DNA of 64,000 nt from Druceiella hillmani. Lineage: Eukaryota > Arthropoda > Insecta > Lepidoptera > Hepialidae. Below, in pieces: positions 1 to 10,503 of this stretch; the stretch's first letter is position 1; each line of letters starts with the position of its first letter. The DNA lies in NCBI GenBank assembly GCA_039881145.1, contig JAYKKI010000134.1, forward strand, positions 1,460,001 to 1,524,000. The letters are read 5' to 3'. The translations under genes and the position numbers were made by a program. The notes under the pieces were generated by a model. The model was not told where the DNA came from, searched no databases, and saw nothing but the letters and a program-made list of their open reading frames with translations.

Positions 1-225
1 TAAAAACTTCATTACTATAGTCAAGATTAGTCACAATTTTTCTACATGGAATGTAAAATGTCTTAATCCATATTTTGTGAGAATTCCATAAATATAACCG
101 ATTATACGCGTAACAAAATAAAAGCATTTTTGAGATAATGTTTTCACGATACTGGATTACTACTTAGATCTGCTATTTTGAAGGTTTCATCCCTGTGAGA
201 ATCGTTGTCAAACAACCGTAAAGTT
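1..225 (-). pseudogene. Candidate last-exon fragment of an unrecognised duplicated gene (copy 1)
   Basis: Read on the minus strand, this block matches the one at 54276-54762. A candidate splice acceptor (TTGCAG) lies just upstream at about 226-231. The peptide contains DNDSHRDETFKIADLSSN, and after a two-base deletion near 130-145 it continues in another frame with LYLWNSHKIW and CRKIVTNLDYSNEVF. Substitutions against the other copy are conservative (D/N, I/V, L/F, S/T, N/D), which suggests past coding constraint. Two Trp codons intact here are TGA in the other copy. A hydrophobic stretch followed by a Cys/Lys/Arg-rich tail could be a membrane segment with a cytoplasmic tail. The family is not recognised, and the fragment runs off the window. 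Confidence 0.45.
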
Positions 226-352
226 CTGCAAGCTGCATTAGTAAGAACTATGAATTAACTACATATAAACTTCGAACAGACCTTTAACTCTTTACAATAA
301 AAGATGCATGTGAAAACTTATTATATAACTGGAATAGACAGTATAATATTAC

Positions 353-435
353 ACATATTTAGCGGATATTTGTTTTCGGCCTACGTAAAATAAGTTTGAA
401 CTTCACAATACAGCAACGTTTTTGGAAATACGCGC
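353..435 (-). pseudogene. Candidate internal exon of the duplicated gene (copy 1)
   Basis: On the minus strand this block encodes KTLLYCEVQTYFT, then TAG, then NKYPLN in frame. The counterpart at 54878-55052 has Trp where the TAG stands. The nucleotide match to the other copy is noticeably tighter here than in neighbouring DNA. No clear splice signals were identified. The product is not recognised. Confidence 0.35.
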
Positions 436-686
436 TTGGGTGTGCACGTGCATGTGAATATGACAAATAACTGTCACATTTTTTCGCATTCTCTTATACT
501 TTCCTTGATATTAATTTTTTAAATTTTACTTAACCCTTTGTGCTTATATTATTATTAGTTTGTTAAGGTATAATATGTTAGGAAATAATTAAAAGGTGTT
601 GGACATAAAAATATTTTTTTTTGTTTACTTTAAGGTGATGGCTAAAATAAAATGAACTTTCTTTGAAAAATGATATAAAGATATTA

Positions 687-688
<2 letters not shown>

Positions 689-780
<92 letters not shown>

Positions 781-790
781 GCATGTATAT
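689..790. repeat. (AT)n microsatellite
   Basis: About 100 bp of nearly pure TA dinucleotides with a few G or C interruptions. Open frames through it encode only Tyr-Ile repeats and are not genes. The corresponding place in the other duplicate copy lacks this tract and lies close to the Helitron insertion. Confidence 0.97.
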
Positions 791-3700
791 ATTTGAATTA
801 ATTTAGTTGAGTATACACATTTGAATTTATCATTTTTGTATAATAGAATAAAATTTGTTTCTAAACTTGAGACATAAAAAATGTTTGTGTTAAATTAATA
901 TTATGGAACTATTTTAGTGTTTTTAAAGTCATCGTTCGTTTCAAGTTAAGTTTTTATTTCAACATTATTAAAATATAAATGGTTAAATCAAAGATAATGA
1001 CAGTAATGAGAAGAAATATCGAAATGAATTTTGAAATTAGTGACTAAAATTATTAAATAATGTTACCGTCTAGTTAATGCATTGATATAAAATAGAAAAT
1101 TCCCCGAACACGAAATATATTTTTAAATATTTATTATATGTAAACTTGATAAAACTGCAATATCGCAAAGTTAGGAAAAGCAATGGTAGGTATTTTTGTA
1201 GAAATACGTATGTTTGTAAACTAATTGTAAATATTTTTCCCACATGGAAATCTAGTGGTATATGGAAACAACTGTTGCAAACATAGTATGAATTCAAGCC
1301 CCGCTTAAATAAAAAAGTTCCGAATTATAAACGTTTATATTTTCATTACGTTGTTAAATTGGAGAATTATTTCATACCCACCCACAAACTGCAATTCTTA
1401 CACAAAGCTGAAATTTTATTGCAGACAATTTTTACGTAATAAATTGCATACGTGGTTTTCTCCAAATAATGAAACTTAAAATTTTAATGTTTACATGTCA
1501 CAATTGTTTCGTTATAGATAAAAAATGTTTACCTCCAGTGTTGTTTGAGTCTCGATTGATATTATTGTAAAAAAATTAAAATATATTAGAAAATCTATGA
1601 GGGACAAAAATTTCAAGGAACGTTCGATTTTATTGTATTAACAATACAAATGCAAAAGTAATTTGTAACAATTTGGTTGCTTATAACCTTTCTACTTAAA
1701 AGAAAATATATGTGTAAATAATAGATTTTTGTAACAATTTTAGAAAAAAATATTTTTCTTTTCTGAATTTTCTTAATTTAACTAAAGCATAATATTATAT
1801 TCCTCCTCTTAATCAAAACGGTATACTGTGTAGTTTTAAGTTACATAATGGTTATACTTATATAGTTTTAAGTTACATAATGGGTATTCTTCATAGAACT
1901 ACATATAACTCATATGAGAATGTTTCCGCGCTCGATGAAAATAATAATCAGTTCTGTCCTCATGGGTAAACTATTAATTTTATCTATTTAATATTAGGTC
2001 TGAATAAAATTCAAACCTGAAGTTCCATTTAATTGTGTTTACAATAATTATCAATTTTCTTGATTTATATTTATTTAAGATTAAAAGTAATGAACAGTTT
2101 TTTAGTTAAGGTCAGTTTTTTACATAAGCGAAACGCCTATTTTACTTTATAGAACGAAGATTTTCAGAAACTCTAAATTACTATAATAATACAAAATAAA
2201 TTGTTTTCATATTCGTTATTAATTAAATATGACACTAAAATTATACCTTCAGGAAAGTACCAGTTACCCTATGGGCGTTGGAGTCAGTTTTCACTGTTAG
2301 GAAATAACCGTAAAGATAGTTAATTAGGAAGAAATATGCATGATTAAATAAAATAAAAGAACTTTTCTTTCATTTATTAAATGGTACACCATGTATCGGT
2401 GATATGTATAGAATTATAGGGCGCATAAAGATGACTTCTTTTATTGCTACAAATTAAGGATTTCTGTTTTTGTAATTTTTTTTTACTTACAAGTAACTAA
2501 AATGAAATCGTAATGTAAATTTGCAAAGTAAAGTGATCTATTTCACAACTTTCATTTTACTTCAATTTACAATAAAACTTTCTTAAAGGATACTGCTGTT
2601 TTCAAGTAAATAATTGCAAATATTTATTTTAATTATGGAGGATAAATATTCAAACTGTTTCTTTCTCTGGATAAAAATCTGACACCAGTTTCAGTTTGTT
2701 ATAACGAAAATTTAAAGTAATTTTGCAAAAGTTTCGCGTATTTTCATTAAGTGAAGGGTTTTATGTGTGACTGATTTGTTTCTGTCTCTTACAATTTAAA
2801 GGTCAAGTTTATTTTTCGTCACAAGATTAGCCCTAAAATATTACTGATTTTTTGACAAATTTATGAATTATTACTCCACATAAAAGTAGACGAAAGTATA
2901 ATCGATTTTAACTTTTATATATTTTGTTCAATTTAAACTGCTCAACATAAGCATTGAAAAGCTAAACTAATTAATCATATACATTAATTCTTTAATATAT
3001 CTGAATTACTCATGCATCTGCAATTTAAACACGAGAAACTTGTAATTTCGTTGACAATTTGGTTCCCGTACACTTAATCTTTTTATATTTAATGAATGAA
3101 ATTTTCAAATAATCTCCTAATGAAAATCTGTACAATTAATCAAGTTTCAGGCTACAAAGAAAAGTGACGACATACAAAATGGTTTTCAATTTTTCGTTAT
3201 TGATTTTACTTGAAAACTTTGTTCTGTATTTGTGATAAATATTAATTTTATACCACAAAATATTCCACGCAGGTAAATTATTATTCAAAATTAATGGACT
3301 TTATTTTAAACTTGATTGATGTCCCATAAATACAATAAATTCGAACTTAAAGTTTCTAATTTGAAATGGACAAATCGACTTTTTATTTAGTTTTCAATTT
3401 AGTTTGATTTCATTCCATTTAAGTGTGTAATGACGTAAAAATTTAAACAAGAGCAAATTTCGGCAGTTATTTATTTGCAAAAAAATCTAAACTCAAAATA
3501 TAATTGATTAGTGAAATTTTTTTATACATTATTTCAGTATTTATTTTTTCAACTCATTTATACCAAAAACAGTAAAGAGGGGCACGTTCAAAGGATCTAT
3601 TCTAATCAATTATATTTCAATTCCAAATGCGGGAAAGGTGCTCAAGTGCTTGCTTCCCCTTGTTGAATTCGATTGTATGACAGTTTTGTAAATCAAAGTA

Positions 3701-4329
3701 CAGAAGATCTTCAAAACATAAATATAATAATATGATAATGAAATTTGGGACAGCCGCTCAGAACAAAAAGAAAAATAAAATATTCGCGATCTCCACTACA
3801 CCCCTTTTGTAATTTTAAGAAGAGGTAAGAAATATTATCTAATCGATTTTTTTTTAATATTATGATAGTTACTACATTTAAAATATCTCTGCCGTAGATA
3901 TTCTACCATTATAATGATACACAATAATCTCTCAGTCTTATCGTAACCAATTTCAACTTCAAAAATATTTCAAGAATATTACTTATTCGTTTCACTAAAT
4001 TATACAGAATAACCTAATTTCTTCCATGTCAATATCAAAAACATCTGAAAAAGAACCAATTTTAGTAAACAATTAACACCTTCATTTTATTTACAGACCC
4101 TTCAATTCAAAGATTCACAACTTTTTCAATCAAAATGAATAAGGAATAGGATGTATTATGTTTTATTATTATAGACTAGTTTCAAAATACAATGATCTTT
4201 TCCTCTTTTGGATACATGAAAACGATCATTTTAAATATAACCGAGAATTAGTTATAAGGCGGTACCCATAAATGAAGACAAAAAATATGGTATTTGTAGC
4301 TCCCTAAAATATCGGCTGTAAATAAATGA
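791..4329. other. Intron-like AT-rich DNA of duplicate copy 1
   Basis: No gene is supported here. The stretch aligns piecewise with 56858-60110. A short local duplication of AGTTTTAAGTTACATAATGG lies at about 1832-1881. Minus-strand reading at 1205-1310 (starting after a pyrimidine-rich stretch ending in AAG) is open but its counterpart at 57305-57430 is interrupted, so an exon there is only a weak possibility. Confidence 0.6.
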
Positions 4330-6125
4330 GCAAATTCTGATTTAAACGCGTCAACTCCTGATGAGTTATAGAATCGAGCAAAATGAATGATAGAAAGCGT
4401 GGCAAAAGAGTTCAAACCACTAAAAGAAACACGGAAAAGACGTTATGGGATGACCGATAAAACTGTTGCGTTAATGAGGAAGATGAAAAAGGAAAGCGAC
4501 TGGCGCAGTAATAAAAATCTTGAATAACTTGTCCGCTCGGATTCAAGCCGTGTGTAGGCGACACCAAAACACTCAACTTCAAAACCTTTGGGGCTCGGGT
4601 GAAGATAGTCACTGAAATAAGCGATATTTCCGAAACATGGAAGGACTACAGTCAATCACAATTTCATGATTCACAGTCCCAAAATTTTGCACCGCTAGAG
4701 CTAACGAACAAGGAAAGAGAACCAAACATTCTAAAAGATGAAATTAGAGCAGCATTTAAACACCTTAAGACGGAAAAAGCCATAGATATACTTAATATTC
4801 CGATTGAGACTACCAAGGCCTCGAAACAATATGAAGTAGAAGTGTTTTTTGACACGCTGTATAATAAAATAATTCAGACAGGCTTATGGCCGATGCGATG
4901 GACTCATACAATTTTCGTTCCGTTACATAAAGATGGTTCCACCAAGACATGCAGTAATTATCGCCTTATTGCCTTAAATCTTCATGCAAGCAAAATCATA
5001 CTGCTTATCTTATACGAGTGTCCAAAAACCTTTCTATCCATGGCGATTGCATTTGAACAGGCAGGCTTCGTGAGGGGTAAAACTAAGCTTGAATAAATAG
5101 TATGCCACAATATTGAGAAATTCCAAGAATTCAACAAGCTCACTTATATAAGCATCATTGATTTTTCGAAGGCATTTGATTCAGTTAAATGGCCAAAACT
5201 TTTTAAAACGTTACTGAAGATAGATACCACGAAACACCTTGTGCATCTCCTCAGGTGTCTTTATGAAAATGGAACAGCATTAGTCAGAATAGATTATGTA
5301 TTGCCAAATCAATCCCAGTGCAGGAGTTCGCTCGCACTGGGGTAGATCGCATCGTCGCTCCTATTTAACATGGATATTGAATTTATAATAAGTATTTCGC
5401 TTAAAAACTGGATGAATGGAATTGCGATCGGTGGGTCAAAAATCTTAAATCTTCGATATTCGAATGATACCACCTCATTCAATTACCCATCTAGCCAATT
5501 GGAAGGTGGTTCAATCATACGTTTATTTGGGGGTATTAATATCTCATAAAGGTGGATGCGCTGTCAAAATCAAAAGGCGTATGACGATTACTAGATCTAC
5601 TATGAACAAACTGAGGAAGATATGGTAAAATAAGAGCATCACATTTCAATGAAAACACGACTCGTTTGATCATTGATTTTCCTCATTTTCCTCTACGCCG
5701 CAAACATGGAAGCTACGCCAAAGGGAGAAAAAAAGATAGATGCCCGGAAAATGTCATGTTGAAGAATAATGCATAAAGTATCATGACTGGGTTTTGTACT
5801 AATGCATCCATACTCCAAAAACGTCTTATCAGGCAGCGTTCATTCAATATTATACAAATTCGTCTAACATAATTCCTCAGACATTTGTTGCAGCATAACA
5901 ACGATCATATTGAACGCCTGGACAAAAGTGCTAGACCACATGGGAGAACACCGGTGAGATGGATGGATCAGGTGAAGACAGCAATGGACTTTCCGCATGG
6001 ACGTTACGAGTGCAACCGGAGAGCAGCTGATAGAGAGGATATGAAAGGAGAGATATCCCTTGGCGCATCACTCATCTACAAGACTTTTGACATGATAACT
6101 ACGATCACTCTCCCAAGAGTGTAAC
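4330..6125 (+). pseudogene. RTE-type LINE endonuclease/reverse transcriptase, degenerate
   Basis: Remains of the second ORF of an RTE-clade non-LTR retrotransposon, which reverse-transcribes its own RNA at a nicked target. Order along the DNA: linker between endonuclease and polymerase (4400-4600), polymerase fingers with WTHTIFVPLHKDGSTKTCSN (in 4599-5096), palm motif IIDFSKAFDS (5151-5183), LRYSNDTT (5451-5474) where the catalytic YADD has become YSND, and the C-terminal GRTPVRWMDQVKTAM with RRAADRE (5939-6050). A TAA follows 5093, and further stops and frameshifts break the frame. It closely resembles the insect proteins often annotated as craniofacial development protein 2-like. The N-terminal endonuclease is missing, so this is a 5'-truncated dead copy inserted into duplicate copy 1. 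Confidence 0.9.
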
Positions 6126-6297
6126 GACTTAGGAGAAGAAAATATCAGCTAATTTGAACACTTTATCAGAAATTATTACAAAGACATATTTTTGTTCTAA
6201 AATATATTAGTTTACACCAAGCTAGCTCAAAATTATTGGTCTATTAAAAGTTCCGTTTATTGTTGGTACTTACTTAAATTTTTAAAATTGAATATAT

Positions 6298-6364
6298 CTC
6301 AAATTGTTTGATTCCAGCGTAGACGCATTAGAGAGAAGGGCGGAGGAAGCAAACGCGTCAGCAG
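6298..6364 (-). pseudogene. Candidate 67-bp exon of the duplicated gene (copy 1)
   Basis: On the minus strand a 67-bp block follows a CTAACACTGCACAG acceptor-like sequence. One frame is open and reads ADAFASSALLSNASTLESNN. The counterpart at 60229-60295 has the same length, is open in the same frame and ends in AAG followed by a GT donor; here the donor is AT, so splicing would be lost. The block is distinctly more GC-rich than its surroundings. The plus strand is also open in both copies (SVDALERRAEEANASAAVQC), so the coding strand is not certain. The product is not recognised. Confidence 0.4.
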
Positions 6365-7985
6365 CTGTGCAGTGTTAGAGAACTAATTTTTTAAATATTT
6401 TTAAAACTCTTATTCACATTTACGGACGTGTTTTAATACACAAGAAGAAACCAATGAGAGCGCAGGTTAAAAGACAAAATAATACTTGATATTAATTGCT
6501 GAAGACAATATAAAAAGTTTACATTCAAAATTTATTCTTATTTGTAGTAGGTACTTTCATTTAGGACAACAGGATGAGATCTGTAGAAACGGTCATGAAC
6601 CATGAAACTGTAGCTGGTTTATTATCTATTGGGAGTGCTATTACACATATGTATACAGATTTATGTGATGCTGATCTTCCACCTATCTCCAAGATACTAT
6701 TATTCTTGTCATGATAATAAGTGAAGACAATCAGAATAAAAATGTCTCATGTCAGGATTTCGACATTTCCAAGATTTATAATCATTTGTACTTCTTATAA
6801 TTCATATTTTCAAAGTGAAAAAAAACTGTCATTAACTGAACTGAGTACAAAATGAAAAGTTTTTGTTGTTGCAAGCACACCTAATTGTAAAACAAAGCTT
6901 TTTATAAATAAAGGTTACGTATATAAATTGTATTTTATTTTGAGGTTCTTACATTTCTTTAGGTCACCCTTTCATGGGAAATCGATGAATTTCTAATAAT
7001 TTGGATATTGAACATAACATAACATATGTGATGGAGTGAAAAGAAAAGAGTAGTGAGGAAACGTGGTGTCTCCAGTAAATAGTATCCTTTGTTAATTTTA
7101 TTAATTAGTGGTATCATGTTTTTACTCACAAACATATGTGTTTCTTTACATTTTAGTTTGCCTCAAATATAATTAAAATCTGTCTTTACGAATATCGCGA
7201 GAAAGCACGTTTTAACCATTTCTATTTTGGATGGTATAAGCAATTCAAATGACTCTAAAAGTATTTTAATTACGATTAATATATCCTCCTGTCTTTTATG
7301 TTGGTCTCGTTATTCGAAAGCTCTATAAAGTCGCATGTAGAAGATAAAATCGTAGTACACAGCTATATGGTTTGCTGGCCTGGACAATGAACAAAATCTG
7401 TATTAAAGCTGGAATAATGTTAGAATTTGTCATCCTTGTATCGACCTAATTATAATAACACAAAATAAATAAAAGAATTTGCAAAAAATATGTAACCTGT
7501 AATTCCATTTTAATTTCAATATAATATGAAGAATCAAGGTTAGGCTCATGGCCTTTACATTTGTCACATATATATACATATCATCTTTCTTTAAATCAAC
7601 TATGATTCTTCTCCTCGATGGAGTAGCAAAAAAGTTATGTTTAAATGTTACCTTTAAGTCCCATATTTTACTATTTTGCTATTATTTCTTATAGAATAGC
7701 AAAGTAGTATAAATAAATATGAAAAATTTTATATCTAGTACTAATAGTATTAGTAGTATTACCAGTATCAGTGATATATAACACGAAATTGTTTTGAATT
7801 TTAAACCAAAATAGATGAAGTTTCAATTCTATGGGTATAAAGCAGTTTAGTGCATCGTTGTCGACATCGCACAGTATTATATTATGAGTAATCGAGACGC
7901 AACAATAATGGCAAAAATTGTTTGATCATCAACAAATAATAACCAAAAAGCTACAAATTAAAATAAAAAAATCATAATGTGTAAT
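6365..7985. other. Intron-like AT-rich DNA, end of duplicate copy 1
   Basis: No gene is seen. The part at 6590-7370 has no visible partner in the other copy and may be an insertion here or a loss there. The homology stops at about 7985, exactly where the next LINE begins. Confidence 0.55.
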
Positions 7986-9250
7986 TGCCAAATATGAGAA
8001 AGTAAGCAAAGAAGAAATCGATAACTTCTATACGACACTAAATTAAGCATGAGAATCGGTGCGTAAAGGTTACATACTAATGGGAAACCTAAATGGGAAA
8101 ATTGACAAACCCAAAAAAGAAGAAAACCTGATCACGAAACCTAACAGCTATGGTGAAAAAAATGCAAAAGGTCAAAAACTTATCGATTTCACTATTGAGA
8201 AAAAAATTTAAATGTGTTTCATTTAAAAAAAAAAATAAAATAAATGAACTCGGAGCTCACCAGATATATAATATCTGGTGAAATGTAATCTGAACTCGAC
8301 CACGACTCGATGAATCGACCGCACCACTTAAAAATTTTAAAGTACTTACTGTAAGTTTACAGAATACAGAATACAGAATTCTGAATACAGACCATTAAAA
8401 GCAATAATACTAACACATTCAAAGAAAAGCAGGGAAAAAAAATTAAAAACATTCGTAACACAACACTAACAATGTCGAAATAAAAAAATACTCTCTTTAG
8501 AGGAATAACGACCTCTTTTAAAATGCCAAGAAAACATATCAGTTAAGTAATACTAGGATAATAAAATTAAAGCCATAAACAAAAGTCTACTGAAGCTTGA
8601 AACACACAAATTAAGCACTCAAATAACCACAAAATATTGTCGGATTGCAAAGGTGTCTTTTTATAAATCAGAATTATGTCAGATTCTGACCTACCCAAAA
8701 GTCAGAATCTGACATAATTCTGATTTATAAAAAGAAGACCCATGTGACATTACGCACTACAGGCCTATAAGCTTACTACCGTGCATCTACAACCTTTTCT
8801 GTACAATTATAAACCAAAGAATAAGAGCAACATTGGAATCAAATCAACTGGTGGAACAAGCGACCTTTAGGAAAAATTATTCTGTGGTCAATCATATGCA
8901 CACATTGGAACTTCTAATCGAGAAGTTCCAAGAGAGAAAAAGAGTACTCTAAATCGCCTACATCGACTACCGAAAAGCTTTTGACCCTATATCGCAAGAA
9001 AGTATTTGGGAAACTCTGACAATTCAGAATATCATTAACCAATACCTACAACTGATCAAAAGCATTTACAAAAATAGTCAAAGTAGAGTAAAACTTGAAA
9101 CAGTTTGTCCACGGTTCCCCATAAAAAGAGATTTAAGCTAGGGAGGAACAAAAAAATTATTTTTTCCAATTTCGGTTTGGAATAGTTGTATGAAGTTGTC
9201 AAATGCCTCCAATAACCTAAATAAAAAATATCAGACATTGGTTAGAGCTT
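7986..9250 (+). pseudogene. Second LINE: endonuclease and reverse transcriptase fragments
   Basis: A degenerate non-LTR retrotransposon. At about 8000-8215 the frame matches the end of an APE-type endonuclease (YILMGNLNGKID, then KNAKGQKLIDF, corresponding to the family MGDxNA and GxxLxxF motifs). At 8735-9140 it matches reverse transcriptase: KEDPCDITHYRPISLLPCIY, QLVEQATFRKNYSVVNHMHT, and the palm motif IAYIDYRKAFDPI at 8953-8991. Stops and frame changes are frequent. The region between the two domains is shortened and contains a perfect hairpin at 8656-8735. Similarity fades after 9140, before the YADD motif. It is a different family from the element at 4330-6125 (RTE- or CR1-like). Confidence 0.82.
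8656..8735. repeat. Perfect 35-bp inverted repeat with 10-bp loop
   Basis: Arms 8656-8690 and 8701-8735 are exact reverse complements around the loop CTACCCAAAA. The right arm runs directly into LINE reverse-transcriptase coding sequence, so the left arm looks like a fold-back copy of it. Confidence 0.97.
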
Positions 9251-9570
9251 CCGTCAAGACATAGAGAATTTTAAAAAAATGGAAATTTAGGGGCTATTTT
9301 CATGGCTTACAAAATAATTCAAAATTTCCTAAAATATGTTTCTTTTGTCAAAAAACATATCATTATATACTAAACTAGCTATTGCAATCAAACACTTTAT
9401 TATTTTATTATACTTTGGCGCTGCGCCAAAGAAGGAAGAAGAGGGAAGGGTGGCACGCGCCAAACTAAGAATTGCAGTGTTTTGTTTCAATTAGTGTCGC
9501 TAATTATTTCAAGGTGAAAAGTCACGCGCAGTTATTTTAACAAATTCTTACTAATTTAAGTTTTTTTAAT

Positions 9571-9860
9571 ATGACTTCAACGGGACATAAGTTAACATTT
9601 CCCATATTTGATGAACGTGAAGAGTTGAAAGAAAATGTCCTACCCATGTACGAAAACGTGATGAAATTCTACGGATGGATGCGTCAAGACTTAAAAAGTA
9701 GGTATTATACAACAAAAGTTAGGTTTCTGAAAATTGCCGAAATAGTCGCGACAAAAATTGAAAAATGATTGATAAAATCTTTTATTCCGATTGTCACTCA
9801 CAAACAAATCTTACAGTTATTAAAAAATTATCACATAAAATGTTACAATCTAAAATATTA
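9571..9860 (+). pseudogene. Small interrupted ORF, probable transposon-associated fragment
   Basis: An ATG ORF at 9571-9768 encodes 65 residues beginning MTSTGHKLTFPIFDEREELK, with YENVMKFYGWMRQDLKSRYY and a KIAEIVATKIEK helix. The frame continues past TGA (9766-9768) as LIKSFIPIVTHKQILQLLKN. This fits a TGG-to-TGA change in a longer protein of the kind seen as repetitive hypothetical proteins in hemipteran genomes. That family assignment is from memory and has no function attached. A GC-richer upstream stretch (9415-9560) may be its former leader. After about 9830 no homologous reading is visible. Confidence 0.45.
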
Positions 9861-9974
9861 TTTCAAAAAAATATGGAAAACTGGGTATTTAAAAGTTTAG
9901 TAATTATGGAAACAATTTTATACCAATTTTGATCTATTAAATATATTAAATATATTTTTGGAAAAATTATTCAT

Positions 9975-10265
9975 TTTAATTTAATTTTTCTCAACTAAAT
10001 GAAACTACATGATGGAGTATTATTTCTACTGTATTTAAATTTTTTGCAACAACCTAGGTTTGGTTGTTTGACAATATCTTCAGGTGGGCAATTTGCATAT
10101 ACTGTCTTCACAAATTGCCCACCTGAAGATGTTGCCATACAACAAAACCTAGGTCGTGGTAAAGGGTTTAAATAAAGTAGAAATAACACTATATCAGGTA
10201 GTTTCATTTAGTTGTGAAAAATTAAATTAAACTGTATTTCTACAAAATTAACGCCAAATATATTC
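9975..10265. mobile_element. Palindromic hammerhead-motif element, copy A
   Basis: A long imperfect palindrome (about 9975-10231, centre near 10103) followed by an outer block ending in ACGCCAAATATATTCAA (10251-10267), the reverse complement of the outer left end of other copies. Each arm holds CACCTGAAGAT, a stem-loop and AACCTAGG. The GAAA of the ribozyme-like core is AAAA in the right arm and CAAA in the left arm (read on the minus strand), so both cores are broken. It lies head to head with copy B. Confidence 0.85.
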
Positions 10266-10503
10266 AAAATATTGAACATATTTGGCGTTAATATTATAGA
10301 AATTTATTATTCATAATCAAATGAAACTATATTACAACTTGTATTACAACATCTTCAGGTGGGCTATTAGCAAATATCTTTACTAATAGCCCACCTGAAG
10401 ATATTGTAATTAACAAAAAAAAACGAAACCTAGCTCTTGGTGAAAAACTTAAAGAAAGTAGAAATAATAATACATCACGTAGTTTCGTTTAATTGTGAAT
10501 ATT
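10266..10503. mobile_element. Palindromic hammerhead-motif element, copy B
   Basis: Begins with the outer block ATTTGGCGTTAAT (10280-10292), then AAATGAAAC, a left arm lacking the middle part (the ACCTAGG and TTTCTAC sections are deleted), the centre near 10375, and a nearly complete right arm ending in TTTAATTGTGAATA (10489-10502). The right-arm core has extra A residues before CGAAACC and a mutated CTAGCTC, so it is degenerate. Confidence 0.85.

Larger units (their letters stand above)
1..7985. repeat. Segmental duplication, copy 1
   Basis: This segment aligns by eye, in the same orientation, with 54536-63415. Matched anchors include 1-60 with 54536-54595, 385-445 with 54980-55040, 905-950 with 56895-56940, 2500-2660 with 58190-58330, 4140-4320 with 59935-60110, 6300-6400 with 60235-60330, 7370-7560 with 60577-60775, 7740-7800 with 62755-62815 and 7905-7980 with 63330-63410. 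Differences are large insertions: the LINE at 4330-6125 and about 0.8 kb at 6590-7370 here; the Helitron and about 1.5 kb at 61250-62740 in the other copy. The copy continues past the left window edge. Outside the listed pieces it shows only AT-rich, intron-like DNA. Confidence 0.85.

Noticed and set aside
578..784. Tyr-Ile repeat open frames over (AT)n tracts, also at 14398-14680, 39016-39264, 53345-53611 and 62868-63172
   Set aside because: They exist only because TA dinucleotide repeats lack stops. There is no complexity and no homology.
4412..4855. Minus-strand open frames across the first LINE
   Set aside because: Shadows of the plus-strand reverse-transcriptase frame, which carries the recognisable motifs.
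9995..10207. 70-codon minus-strand frame in palindromic copy A
   Set aside because: It reads through the hairpin; its peptide halves simply reflect the inverted arms, and other copies are not open.
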